The position numbers were made by a program, and so were the translations under genes. This document shows positions 50,520-58,908 of a stretch of DNA of 64,000 bases, in pieces (the stretch's first letter is position 1; every line of letters starts with the position of its first letter). Source of the DNA: an uncultured Nesterenkonia sp. (GTDB taxonomy: Bacteria; Actinomycetota; Actinomycetes; Actinomycetales; Micrococcaceae); assembly GCA_946222885.1 (NCBI GenBank), contig CAMIAK010000001.1, forward strand, positions 248,001-312,000, read 5' to 3'. Below the pieces are notes generated by a model. That model was not told the DNA's origin. It searched no databases and was given only the letters and a program-made list of their open reading frames with translations.

Positions 50520-51299
50520 TCATTCCCATCGGAACAGCGCGGCGGCCACACCGGCGCCGACCGCTGCGGAGCCGCCCAGCACCACCCAGTTCTGCACATC
50601 CACAGCCTCGCCCAGCCAGGCGGCCTGGAAGGCCTCCACCGCTGCGCCGAAGGGCAGCCAGGAACCGATGGTCTGCAGGGCTTCGGGCAGGTTCTCAGCC
50701 GGGCCGAACATCCCGCCCAGGGCAGCGATCCCGAAGAACGCGACCAGGCCGATGGCCACCGAGGAGTTCGGAGTCGGGGCGACGGAGGCGACGATCATGC
50801 CCAGCCCGTACATCGCCGCACAGCAGGCCAGCAGCACGGCCGCTCCGGTCAGCGGGGACTGCGGCAGCCCGGCGCCGAAGAAGAGCATCGCCACAGCGAA
50901 GGCCAGGCTGATGCCCAAGATCACCTGGATGAAGCTGACCACCATCTGAGCCACCAGCACCATGGCCGGTGACGCGGGGGTCACCGCCAGACGCCGCAGC
51001 ATCTTGGTCTTGCGGTAGGTCGCCAGGAAGCTGGGCATGTTGATCACCGCGATCGTGGCCACCACTATGCTGAGCACCACCGGCAGCGCATAGTAGGAGA
51101 AGACGGTGACGCCCTCAGCCAGCTCCTGGTGCATATCCTCGATCGAGATGCCCTGCATCACCAGGATCAGCATCGGCAGCCCGAGCGGGACGATCAGCCC
51201 CGCATAGTCCCGGATCACCATCTTCGCCTCGGCCTGGATCAGCCTGAGCCAGGCGTTGAGGCCCGGGCGGCGGGCCTGCACAGCAGTCGTCGTCTTCAC
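50520..51299 (-). CDS. ABC-2 type transporter permease
   Basis: From GTG 51299 the protein has 259 residues with six hydrophobic segments: LIVPLGLPMLILVMQGI, VFSYYALPVVLSIVVATIAVI, AQMVVSFIQVILGISLAFAVAM, GAAVLLACCAAMYGLGMIVASV, VAIGLVAFFGIAALGG and the last VVLGGSAAVGAGVAAALF. This is the ABC-2 permease pattern. It follows the ATPase gene by four bases and forms an exporter with it. The substrate is unknown, possibly an antimicrobial or lipid, given the neighbouring two-component system. Confidence 0.87.
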   Translation of the reverse strand: MKTTTAVQARRPGLNAWLRLIQAEAKMVIRDYAGLIVPLGLPMLILVMQGISIEDMHQELAEGVTVFSYYALPVVLSIVVATIAVINMPSFLATYRKTKMLRRLAVTPASPAMVLVAQMVVSFIQVILGISLAFAVAMLFFGAGLPQSPLTGAAVLLACCAAMYGLGMIVASVAPTPNSSVAIGLVAFFGIAALGGMFGPAENLPEALQTIGSWLPFGAAVEAFQAAWLGEAVDVQNWVVLGGSAAVGAGVAAALFRWE

Positions 51300-51303
51300 G
51301 TTC

Positions 51304-52068
51304 TCAGCCCTCTTCCTCGTCGTCGTGCACTTCCTTACCGGTGAGCGCCACGAAGGCGTCCTCCAGGGTGGCCGCATCTGCCTGCTGCTTCAGCTGGTCC
51401 GGGCTGCCCTGGGCGATGATGCGCCCGGAGTCGATGAGCGCGACGCGGCCGCAGAGCCGCTCCACCTCGTCCATGGCATGGCTGACCAGGACCACCGTCT
51501 GCTCGGTCAGCGATTCGATGGTCCCCCAGACCCGGCGACGGGCCTTGGGGTCCAGACCTGTGGTCAGCTCATCCAGGATCACCACCTGCGGGCGGCCGAT
51601 CAGCGCCAGTGCGATGGAGAGCCGCTGCATCTGTCCGCCGGAGAGGTCGTCGAACCTCGTCTTCGCCTTCTCCGTCAGCTCCACCATGGCCAGAGCCTGT
51701 TCGGCGTCCAGCGGGTCCGGGTAGAAGCTGCGGTAGAGGTCCACCAGCTCCCGGGCGGTCAGCGAGCCGTGCAGATAGGCCTGCTGCAGCTGGACGCCCA
51801 GGATCTGCCGGACCTCGGCCCGATCGGCGAAGGGGTCCAGGCCCATGACCTGCACCGTGCCCTCATCGGGCCGGCGCAGGCCGGCGATCATCTCCACGGT
51901 GGTGGTCTTGCCGGCCCCGTTGGTGCCCAGGATGCCGAAGGTCTCGCCCTGGGCCACCTGGAGGCTGATCCCGTCCACCGCTGTCCTGTGCCTGTACCGC
52001 TTGACCAGATGCTGGGCATCGATGGCCAAGGGGATTCTGCCCGAGGGGCTTCTGCTCTGTTCTGTCAT
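51304..52068 (-). CDS. ABC transporter ATP-binding protein
   Basis: The 254-residue protein from ATG 52068 shows Walker A (ILGTNGAGKTTTVEMIAG), Q-loop (LGVQLQQAYLHG), signature LSGGQMQRLSIALAL, Walker B (VVILDELTTGLDP) and the switch histidine in VSHAMDEVERL. It belongs to the DrrA/CcmA-like class that pairs with ABC-2 permeases. An acidic tail (DDEEEG) ends the protein. The frame extends upstream across the divergent kinase start and is not used. GGAGAG precedes the ATG. Confidence 0.92.
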   Translation of the reverse strand: MTEQSRSPSGRIPLAIDAQHLVKRYRHRTAVDGISLQVAQGETFGILGTNGAGKTTTVEMIAGLRRPDEGTVQVMGLDPFADRAEVRQILGVQLQQAYLHGSLTARELVDLYRSFYPDPLDAEQALAMVELTEKAKTRFDDLSGGQMQRLSIALALIGRPQVVILDELTTGLDPKARRRVWGTIESLTEQTVVLVSHAMDEVERLCGRVALIDSGRIIAQGSPDQLKQQADAATLEDAFVALTGKEVHDDEEEG

Positions 52069-52178
52069 GCTCTCCAGCTTTCCCTCCTCGTCACGCGCGC
52101 ACCTGTGCCGCTGGTCATCACCCCGGTCATGACTTTCGGCACCCCTGTCCGGAGGAGGTGCTGAGTAGGCTGGTGTCC

Positions 52179-53378
52179 ATGGAGGAGCAGCGGCCCCCAG
52201 GGCGTGAGCGTGCCGAGGCGGCGGCCGCACCGCGCCGCCGCCGCTGGGAGGAGTTCTCCGGGGTCGCGATCCTGGCGCTCTGCCTGGGCGTGGGGTTGCT
52301 GATGCTCGCCGTCGGCGGGGACCCCTATATCCCGCACTGGCTCTGGGCCGTGCTGCTCCTCGGCTGCCTGGCCGCCACCTTCTTCGCAGCCAGCGGGATG
52401 CTGTCCACGCCCTGGCAGCGCCTGACCTATGCTGCCGCCGTCATCAGCTCCTGGGCGCTGCTGCTCACCATGCCCAACCAGGGGATGATCGTGGTCCTCC
52501 TGGTGGTGGTGGCCGCCGTCGGCAGCTACATCATCCCGATCCCCGCAGTGCTGGGGGTGATCGCCCTGAACTGTGCGGTGGTGCTCGGCCACCTGATGGC
52601 GCACGGCGTGGAGCCGCTGGAGTACCTGGCCGTCACCGCCTTCTACGCGATCATCCACCTGGCCTCCATGTTCAGCACCTACGCCCTGCACCGGGAGTCG
52701 GGCCTGCGGGCCGAGCTGGAGCAGAAGAATGTGGAGCTGGAGGCTGCCGGGGCGCTGCTGGAGAGTTCGGCGACCACCGCAGAGCGACTCCGCATCTCCC
52801 GGGAGCTGCACGACGCCGTGGGCCACCAGCTGACCGTGCTCAACCTGGAGCTGGAGGCTGCCCGGCACCGGGCCGACGGGCCGGCACTCGCCCATATCGA
52901 CCGGGCGGCCGGAGTCGCCAAGGAGCTGCTGACCGACGTGCGGAACACCGTAGGGGAGCTCCGCGAATCCGGCCCAGGAGACCTGCAGGGGAGTCTGGAG
53001 CGGCTGGCCGCGGCAGTTCCCTCCCTGGAGATCCACGTGGAGGTGGATTCCTCGCTGCTGCTGGATGATCAGCAGGCTGCAGCCCTGGTGCGCGCCGCTC
53101 AGGAGATCGTCACCAACGCGGTCAGACACTCTGAGGCCCGGGAGCTGTCCCTGGTGGTCGCCCGGGAAGGGCCTGCGACGGTGCTCACCGGTGCCAATGA
53201 CGGACTGGCTCCCAAATCCATCACCCCCGGGCACGGGCTGACCGGGCTGCGCGAACGGGTGGGGCTGCTCGGCGGGGAGCTCAGCATCTTCAGCTCACCG
53301 CAGTTCACCGTGCAGGTGAGGCTGCCGGCGTCGGAGGGTGTTCCGGGCGGCCAGCCCCAGCCGGGGGAGCAGCGGTGA
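52179..53378 (+). CDS. Sensor histidine kinase, NarL-partner (HisKA_3) type
   Basis: The protein of 399 residues has five or six N-terminal membrane helices (residues 27-165), a short coiled coil, and a HisKA_3 domain with the phosphorylated His211 in SRELHDAVGHQL. A compact ATPase part follows with EIVTNAVRHSEA and GHGLTGLRERVGLLGG. TAGGCT lies seven bases before ATG 52179 and no ribosome site is present, so the mRNA is probably leaderless. It is divergent from the ABC exporter genes, whose expression it may control with the next gene. Confidence 0.9.
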   Translation: MEEQRPPGRERAEAAAAPRRRRWEEFSGVAILALCLGVGLLMLAVGGDPYIPHWLWAVLLLGCLAATFFAASGMLSTPWQRLTYAAAVISSWALLLTMPNQGMIVVLLVVVAAVGSYIIPIPAVLGVIALNCAVVLGHLMAHGVEPLEYLAVTAFYAIIHLASMFSTYALHRESGLRAELEQKNVELEAAGALLESSATTAERLRISRELHDAVGHQLTVLNLELEAARHRADGPALAHIDRAAGVAKELLTDVRNTVGELRESGPGDLQGSLERLAAAVPSLEIHVEVDSSLLLDDQQAAALVRAAQEIVTNAVRHSEARELSLVVAREGPATVLTGANDGLAPKSITPGHGLTGLRERVGLLGGELSIFSSPQFTVQVRLPASEGVPGGQPQPGEQR

Positions 53379-54073
53379 CCGGGCACAGCGGCGGCAGCGC
53401 GGTGCGGGTGATGGTCGTGGACGACCAGACCTTGGTCCGCCAGGGCATCCGCACCCTGCTGGAGCTGGGCGGGATCACGGTGGTGGCGGAGGCCGGGGAC
53501 GGAGCCGAGGCGCTGACCCTCCTGGAGGGGGAGGCGAAGGAGAGGGGAGGAGAGCAGGGGGCGGGCCCCGAGGTGATCCTGCTCGACCTGCGGATGCCCC
53601 GCTATGACGGGCTCTGGCTGCTCGGAAGACTCCAGGAGGGCGGCTGGGAGATCCCCGTGCTGGTGCTCACCACCTTCGACGACGACGCCCTGGTCCTCGA
53701 CGCGCTGCGCGCCGGGGCCCGCGGCTACCTGCTCAAAGACGTCACCGTGGAGCAGCTCTCAGCCGCGGTCCAGACCCTGGCCGAGGGCGGGACGCTGATC
53801 GCTCCCTCGATCACCGACAGGCTCCTGCGGGCGATCAAGTCCTCCCCGGCACCCGCCGGAGCCTCCGGCGTCGTCGTCGAGCAGCTCACGGACCGGGAGC
53901 TGGAGGTGCTGCGCCTGGTCGCGGAGGGGTACTCCAACCGGCAGATCGCGGGCCTGGTCCACCTGGCCGAGGGTACGGTGAAGAACCACATCTCGTCGAT
54001 CCTGATCAAGCTCGGAGCCCGTGACCGGACGAATGCGGTGCTGCGCGCCATCCGCGAGGGCCTGCTGGGCTGA
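53375..54073 (+). CDS. Response regulator, NarL/FixJ family
   Basis: The 232-residue protein has a receiver domain (VMVVDDQTLVRQGIRTLL, phosphoacceptor Asp71 in ILLDLRMPRYDG, and LLKDVT with Lys) with an insertion of about 12 charged residues before the Asp strand. It ends with a LuxR-type HTH (LTDRELEVLRLVAEGYSN, LAEGTVKNHISSILIKL). The start is GTG 53375, overlapping the kinase stop. It is the output of the upstream kinase. Confidence 0.93.
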   Translation: MTGHSGGSAVRVMVVDDQTLVRQGIRTLLELGGITVVAEAGDGAEALTLLEGEAKERGGEQGAGPEVILLDLRMPRYDGLWLLGRLQEGGWEIPVLVLTTFDDDALVLDALRAGARGYLLKDVTVEQLSAAVQTLAEGGTLIAPSITDRLLRAIKSSPAPAGASGVVVEQLTDRELEVLRLVAEGYSNRQIAGLVHLAEGTVKNHISSILIKLGARDRTNAVLRAIREGLLG

Positions 54074-54171
54074 GACGCGTCATCGCCTCTCAATATTCAG
54101 CGTTCTTTCAGGTGCTTCCCAATAAGGTGGGGAGCAGAGTGCATGACGAACGGTGAACAGGGTGATTGAGA

Positions 54172-55134
54172 ATGGCTGTCTTCGGCTTCCACGCCTCCCA
54201 TGAGCAGATCGCGCCCTCGCAGTTGCTCCAGGATGTGATCCGGGCGGAGCAGGCGGGCTTCGACGCCGCCATGTCCTCCGACCACTTCATGCCCTGGTCA
54301 CAGCGTCAGGGCCACTCCGGCTTCACGCTCTCCTGGCTGGGTGCGGCCCTGGCGAGCACCTCCTTCAGCATCGGCTCGGTCAACGCTCCGGGCCAGCGCT
54401 ACCACCCCGCCGTCGTCGCCCAGGCCACCGCGACCCTCGGAGAGATGTTCCCCGGGCGCTACTGGGCTGCGCTGGGCGCCGGACAGGCGATGAACGAGCA
54501 CATCACCGGTGACCGCTGGCCGGATCAGGAGACCCGGCGACGCCGGCTGGAGGAGTCCGCGGACGTCATCCGCCGCCTGCACCGCGGGGAGACCGTCAGC
54601 CACTGGGGCCTGGTGGAGGTGGACACCGCCTACCTCTACGACCGCCCCGCCGATCCCATCCCGCTCTACGCCACCTGCATCACCCCCGAATCTGCACGCC
54701 GGGCCGCCCGCTGGGCCGATGGCATGATCACGCTCAACCAGCCCGGCGGCGCACAGGACGACGTCCTGAAGGCCTACCGCGACGCCGGCGGGCGCGGGCC
54801 CGCCATGCTGCAGGTCCACCTCAGCTGGGCGCCGACCCGCCGTGAGGCCGAGGACATCGCCTATGACCAATGGCGCTCCAACGTCTTCGGCCCCCCGCTG
54901 GACCAGGACCTGCCCACCCCGGAGCACTTCGACGCCGCCGCGGAGGAGGTCAGCCGCCAGACCGTGCTGGAGGCGGTCTGGACCTCCGAGTCGCCGCAGC
55001 AGCACGCCGAATGGATCGCCGGGGCCGAGACCGCCGGCTTCGAACGGATCTATCTGCACCATGTGGGGCAGGACCAGGCGCCGTTCATCGACGCCTTCGC
55101 GGAGCACGTCCTCCCCGCCCTGCGCTCCCGCTGA
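54172..55134 (+). CDS. LLM-class flavin oxidoreductase (FMN-dependent, TIGR03885-like)
   Basis: The 320-residue protein has the luciferase-like barrel: FGFHASHEQIAPSQLLQDV, AAMSSDHFMPWSQRQGHSGF, APGQRYHPAVVAQATATLGEM and GAGQAMNEHITGDRWP. It resembles the group described as LLM enzymes that use FMN rather than F420, recognised by ASHEQ and GRYWAALG. The substrate is unknown. ATG 54172 has only a weak ribosome site. It is followed within 31 bases by the GH13 gene, an arrangement I recall as recurrent, so both may serve one pathway. Confidence 0.82.
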   Translation: MAVFGFHASHEQIAPSQLLQDVIRAEQAGFDAAMSSDHFMPWSQRQGHSGFTLSWLGAALASTSFSIGSVNAPGQRYHPAVVAQATATLGEMFPGRYWAALGAGQAMNEHITGDRWPDQETRRRRLEESADVIRRLHRGETVSHWGLVEVDTAYLYDRPADPIPLYATCITPESARRAARWADGMITLNQPGGAQDDVLKAYRDAGGRGPAMLQVHLSWAPTRREAEDIAYDQWRSNVFGPPLDQDLPTPEHFDAAAEEVSRQTVLEAVWTSESPQQHAEWIAGAETAGFERIYLHHVGQDQAPFIDAFAEHVLPALRSR

Positions 55135-55164
55135 CCCCCGGCTGCCGAACGAAAGGCTCTCATC

Positions 55165-56856
55165 ATGCGCATCACCGAGACCGCAGACCTCTGGTACAAG
55201 AATGCCGTCGTCTACTGCATCGACCTGGAGACCTATCTGGACTCCGACGGCGACGGAATCGGGGACCTCCACGGGCTGACCCAGCGGATCGACTACCTGG
55301 CCGAGATCGGGGTCACCTGCCTCTGGCTGATGCCCTTCTACCCCTCCCCGCGGCGGGACAACGGCTACGACATCGAGGACTTCTACGGGGTGGACGGCCG
55401 CTACGGCAACCACGGCGACTTCGTGGAGCTGATCCGCCTGGCCCATGACCGCGGCATCCGGGTGATCGTGGACCTGGTCATCAACCACACCAGCGATAAG
55501 CACCCCTGGTTCCGCAAGGCCCGGGCCTCCACGGAGAGCCCCTACCGGGACTACTACGTCTGGCGGGCGGAGGACCCCGGGGACACCTCGGACCAGACCA
55601 TGTTCCCGGACTCCGAGGACGGCATCTGGACCCTGGATGAGAAGACCGGCGAGTGGTACCTCCACCACTTCCTGCACACCCAGCCGGACCTGAACACCGC
55701 CAACCCCGCAGTGCGCGACGAGATCGCCAAGATCATGGGCTTCTGGCTGCAGGTGGGCGTGGACGGCTTCCGGGTGGACGCGGTGCCCTTCGCGATCAAC
55801 CAGTCCACCTTCGAGGGCAGGGACGAGCATGATCTCGACGAGCCGCATGACTATCTGCGCGCCCTGCGGGCCTTCCTGCAGCGCCGCTCCTCCGGCCATG
55901 GCTCGGCGATCATGCTGGGCGAGGTGAACCTTCCGCATGATGAGCAGCTGACCTTCTTCGGCGGGGAGGACGGGGACCAGCTGACCATGCAGTTCGACTT
56001 CTTCACCAATCAGCGGCTCTTCCTCTCCCTGGCCCGCCAGGATGCCGGGCCGCTGGCCGAGGCGCTGACCTCCCGCCCGCAGAACCTGGCCATGGAGACC
56101 CAGTACGCCAACTTCCTGCGCAACCATGACGAGCTCACCCTGGACCTGCTCGAGGAGGAAGAGCGTGAGGAGGTGCTGGACGCCTTCGCCCCGCAGGAGG
56201 AGCACCGCTTCGCCGGGCGCGGGATCCGCCGCCGGCTGCCTGGAATGTTCGAGGGCGACCCGCGCCGGCTGAAGATGGCCTACTCCCTGCTGTTCTCCCT
56301 CCCGGGAACCCCGGTGGTCTTCTACGGGGAGGAGATCGGCATGGGGGAGAACCTGGAGGTCCCCGGCCGGGAGGCGGTCCGCACGCCCATGCAGTGGGCC
56401 AACGCCAAGAACGGCGGGTTCTCCCAGGCCAAGCCCTCACAGCTGGCCCGGGCCGTGGTGGAGGGATCCTACGGGCCGGAGCACATCAACGCCGCGGAGG
56501 CCCGCCGTGAGCAGGACTCCCTGCTGCACCACGTCACCCGGCTGGCCAAGCGCTACCGGGAGTCCCCGGAGATCGGCTGGGGAGCCTTCGAGATCATCGG
56601 ACAGCCCCATCAGGAGGTCATGGCCCACCGGGTGACCTGGGAGGACCGCTCCATGGTGCTGCTGCACAACCTGGGCTCGGAGCCGGTGACGGTCCCCTTC
56701 GAGCTCAAGGACGAGGAGGTCGGCGCCGAGCTGATCGACCTGTTGGACGAGGCCTCCTGCGCCCTCGACGGCGACCACGCCACCGAGATCGCGCTGGAGG
56801 GCTACGGCTACCGGTGGCTGCGTGTCCGGCGTCCCGGCGACCCCCGCCTGCTCTGA
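55165..56856 (+). CDS. GH13 alpha-glucosidase-type enzyme (trehalose-synthase-like)
   Basis: The 563-residue enzyme has the full catalytic (beta/alpha)8 set: DNGYDIEDFYGVDGRYG, VDLVINHTSDKHPWF, GVDGFRVDAV with nucleophile Asp205, MLGEVNLP with acid Glu253 and RNHDELTL with Asp322. A C-terminal beta domain closes it (VLLHNLGSEPVTVPFEL). The sequence resembles trehalose synthase (maltose glucosylmutase) and related GH13 enzymes, without a maltokinase domain. It may act in trehalose or alpha-glucan turnover, useful for osmotic balance. GAAAGG precedes ATG 55165. Confidence 0.88.
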   Translation: MRITETADLWYKNAVVYCIDLETYLDSDGDGIGDLHGLTQRIDYLAEIGVTCLWLMPFYPSPRRDNGYDIEDFYGVDGRYGNHGDFVELIRLAHDRGIRVIVDLVINHTSDKHPWFRKARASTESPYRDYYVWRAEDPGDTSDQTMFPDSEDGIWTLDEKTGEWYLHHFLHTQPDLNTANPAVRDEIAKIMGFWLQVGVDGFRVDAVPFAINQSTFEGRDEHDLDEPHDYLRALRAFLQRRSSGHGSAIMLGEVNLPHDEQLTFFGGEDGDQLTMQFDFFTNQRLFLSLARQDAGPLAEALTSRPQNLAMETQYANFLRNHDELTLDLLEEEEREEVLDAFAPQEEHRFAGRGIRRRLPGMFEGDPRRLKMAYSLLFSLPGTPVVFYGEEIGMGENLEVPGREAVRTPMQWANAKNGGFSQAKPSQLARAVVEGSYGPEHINAAEARREQDSLLHHVTRLAKRYRESPEIGWGAFEIIGQPHQEVMAHRVTWEDRSMVLLHNLGSEPVTVPFELKDEEVGAELIDLLDEASCALDGDHATEIALEGYGYRWLRVRRPGDPRLL

Positions 56857-56922
56857 GCGGCGGAGAGCTGGAGGCCGGCCATGATGCTGAGAATCTCAGG
56901 GAACCTCTGCAACACTGGAGGG

Positions 56923-57870
56923 ATGACCAACGCGAACACCCCCGAGGCCGTGACGGCGGCGCCGGCCAGGCCTGCGCTGCTGAGGTCCGCCGGCCTGGCG
57001 GCCGCGGGCCTGCTGCTGCTCACCGCCTGCGACAACCCTTTCGACGCCGCCGGAGGGGATCCGGCTCCCGCCACCCAGGAGCCCGGCGAGGGCACCGAGG
57101 CCGGGACCGGCGCGGAGGATGACCAGGAGGTCCCTGAGGAGGCCCCCACCTTCGGAGAGATCCAGGAGGAGATGTGGGACGCCATGCTGGCCGCGGACTC
57201 CGTGACCATCGAAGGCGAGGTCGAGGCTGCCGAGGCTGACCTGGACGAGCTCTTCGAGGGCATCGACGAGGACGCCGTCGGCGACATCCGCATCACCGGG
57301 ACCCTGGACGGCAGCGACTCCGAGATGAGCTACAGCGCCGGGGAGGGCAACACCTTCACCCAGCGCACCGTGGAGGGCACCGAGTACTTCCGCGGCGAGG
57401 ACTTCGGCGCCCTGCTGCTGGACGAGCTGGACGAGGACGTCGCCGAGCTCATCGACGAGGACTTCCTCAACAGCGTCATGGAGGACCAGTGGGTCGAGTT
57501 CTCCGCAGGCGGCTCCGGCGCGGCCTACTCTGCCGAGGACGTCTTCCTCGACTGGCGGGACGACCTGGCCGGCGAGGACCTCGACGGACTGGCCGGCGAG
57601 GTCGAGGAGCGCGAGGGCGACTACGTCTACGTCTACACGGTGGACGGAGACGAAGACCGCGAATACGTGGTGGCCGCCCAGGGCGAGCCCTATCTGCTGG
57701 AGTGGGAGGACGAGGACAGCCGCTACGTCTTCTCCGAGTGGAACGAGGCCGGAGACCCGGAGGAGCCCGAGAACGTCATCACCCTGGACGAGATCTTCGA
57801 GGCGATCGCCGAGGAGCAGGGCTGGCCCACCGATGAGCTTGAAGAGGAAGCATCAGCCGAGGACGGATGA
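56923..57870 (+). CDS. Acidic lipoprotein A (315 aa)
   Basis: The signal peptide ends in a lipobox (LLLLTAC, Cys38). A disordered acidic linker follows (to about residue 75). The body begins with FGEIQEEMWDAMLAADSVTIEGEV and continues with beta-like strands, ending in LDEIFEAIAEEQGW. It contains an extreme excess of Asp and Glu. The layout recalls LppX/LprG-type lipoproteins that carry lipids, but I cannot confirm it. GGAGGG directly touches ATG 56923. The next gene is a paralogue with the same plan. Confidence 0.8.
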   Translation: MTNANTPEAVTAAPARPALLRSAGLAAAGLLLLTACDNPFDAAGGDPAPATQEPGEGTEAGTGAEDDQEVPEEAPTFGEIQEEMWDAMLAADSVTIEGEVEAAEADLDELFEGIDEDAVGDIRITGTLDGSDSEMSYSAGEGNTFTQRTVEGTEYFRGEDFGALLLDELDEDVAELIDEDFLNSVMEDQWVEFSAGGSGAAYSAEDVFLDWRDDLAGEDLDGLAGEVEEREGDYVYVYTVDGDEDREYVVAAQGEPYLLEWEDEDSRYVFSEWNEAGDPEEPENVITLDEIFEAIAEEQGWPTDELEEEASAEDG

Positions 57871-57892
57871 CCGCCCCTATCAAGGAGGAATG

Positions 57893-58873
57893 ATGAAGAA
57901 GCGCACGATGCACCGCAGGATCTCTAAGGCCACCGGACTGGCCGCCGTCGGGATCCTGGCCCTGACCGGCTGCGAAGGCACTGCCGAGGAGCAGCAGGAC
58001 ATCCAGGAGGACGGCCAGGAGGGCGCCGACCCCGACGGCGCCGAGGGAGAGCACGGGCCCGAGCCCGATGAGATCGCCGACGACGATGACGATGAAGGGG
58101 ATGATGACGAAGAGGATGGCTTAGGGGCCGGCCAGGCCCCTGCCCTCGAGGACGTCGAAGAGCAGATCTGGGAGTCCGCCCTGGAGCAGGACTCGGTGGA
58201 GCTGCGCGTCACCCATGAGGAGACCCCGGAGGATCTCCAGGAGAGCATCGACGCCGATCCGGAGATCGACACCGGGGACTTCGAGTCCGGGTCCGACTAC
58301 GCCATCGAGCTGACCTACGCCGGGGACCTCTCCGGGGAGGGCAGCTCCGCCTTCTACTCGATGGAGTCCCTCGGCCTGGAGGGCACCTATCTGAGCTTCG
58401 GGGAGGAGATCTTCCAGGACCGGGAGGGCTTCATCAACGACTACGCCCTCGAACGTCCGGAGGAGTCGGAGACCCCGGAGCCTGAGGACCTCGACGAGGC
58501 CATGGAGCGTGAATGGGTGGACCACTCGGAGATGGAGCCCATGCTCAACATCACCGCCGAGCAGTACCTGGAGGAGACCCGCGACGATCTGGAAGCCACC
58601 CTGGGCGTTGAGGAGCTCTCGGAGCTCGACGCCGAGGGTGAGCCCGGGACCCATGAGGGCGAGGACGTCTGGGTCTATGAGTCGGAGGACGCCGAGCTGA
58701 TCGTCCTGGCCGACGAGCAGGAGCCGCTGCCGCTGCTGCTCGAGATCCGGCTCGAGGGCGCCGAGTCCCAGATCGAGTTCCTGGACTGGAACGGCTCCGA
58801 GGAGCCGGAGCGTCCCGAAGAGGAGGACGTCTACTCCTTCGAGGAGATCCAGGACCTGGTCACCAGCATCTGA
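57893..58873 (+). CDS. Acidic lipoprotein B (326 aa), paralogue of A
   Basis: The lipobox is ILALTGC (Cys23), followed by an acidic linker with a run of Asp residues near 58-70. The body opens with LEDVEEQIWESALEQDSVELRV, parallel to the matching segment of lipoprotein A (MWDAMLAADSVTIE), and ends with YSFEEIQDLVTSI. AAGGAGG (57882-57888) precedes ATG 57893 by four bases; ATG 57890 is one base away and less likely. It sits 22 bases after lipoprotein A and 35 before the MMPL gene, so the three form an operon. Confidence 0.8.
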   Translation: MKKRTMHRRISKATGLAAVGILALTGCEGTAEEQQDIQEDGQEGADPDGAEGEHGPEPDEIADDDDDEGDDDEEDGLGAGQAPALEDVEEQIWESALEQDSVELRVTHEETPEDLQESIDADPEIDTGDFESGSDYAIELTYAGDLSGEGSSAFYSMESLGLEGTYLSFGEEIFQDREGFINDYALERPEESETPEPEDLDEAMEREWVDHSEMEPMLNITAEQYLEETRDDLEATLGVEELSELDAEGEPGTHEGEDVWVYESEDAELIVLADEQEPLPLLLEIRLEGAESQIEFLDWNGSEEPERPEEEDVYSFEEIQDLVTSI

Positions 58874-58908
58874 CCCCTCTCCCGCTGCACACCCTCTAGG
58901 AGGACTGC

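Noticed and set aside
54298..56205. A minus-strand open frame of 635 codons
   Set aside because: It is antisense to the LLM and GH13 genes, both with intact catalytic motifs.
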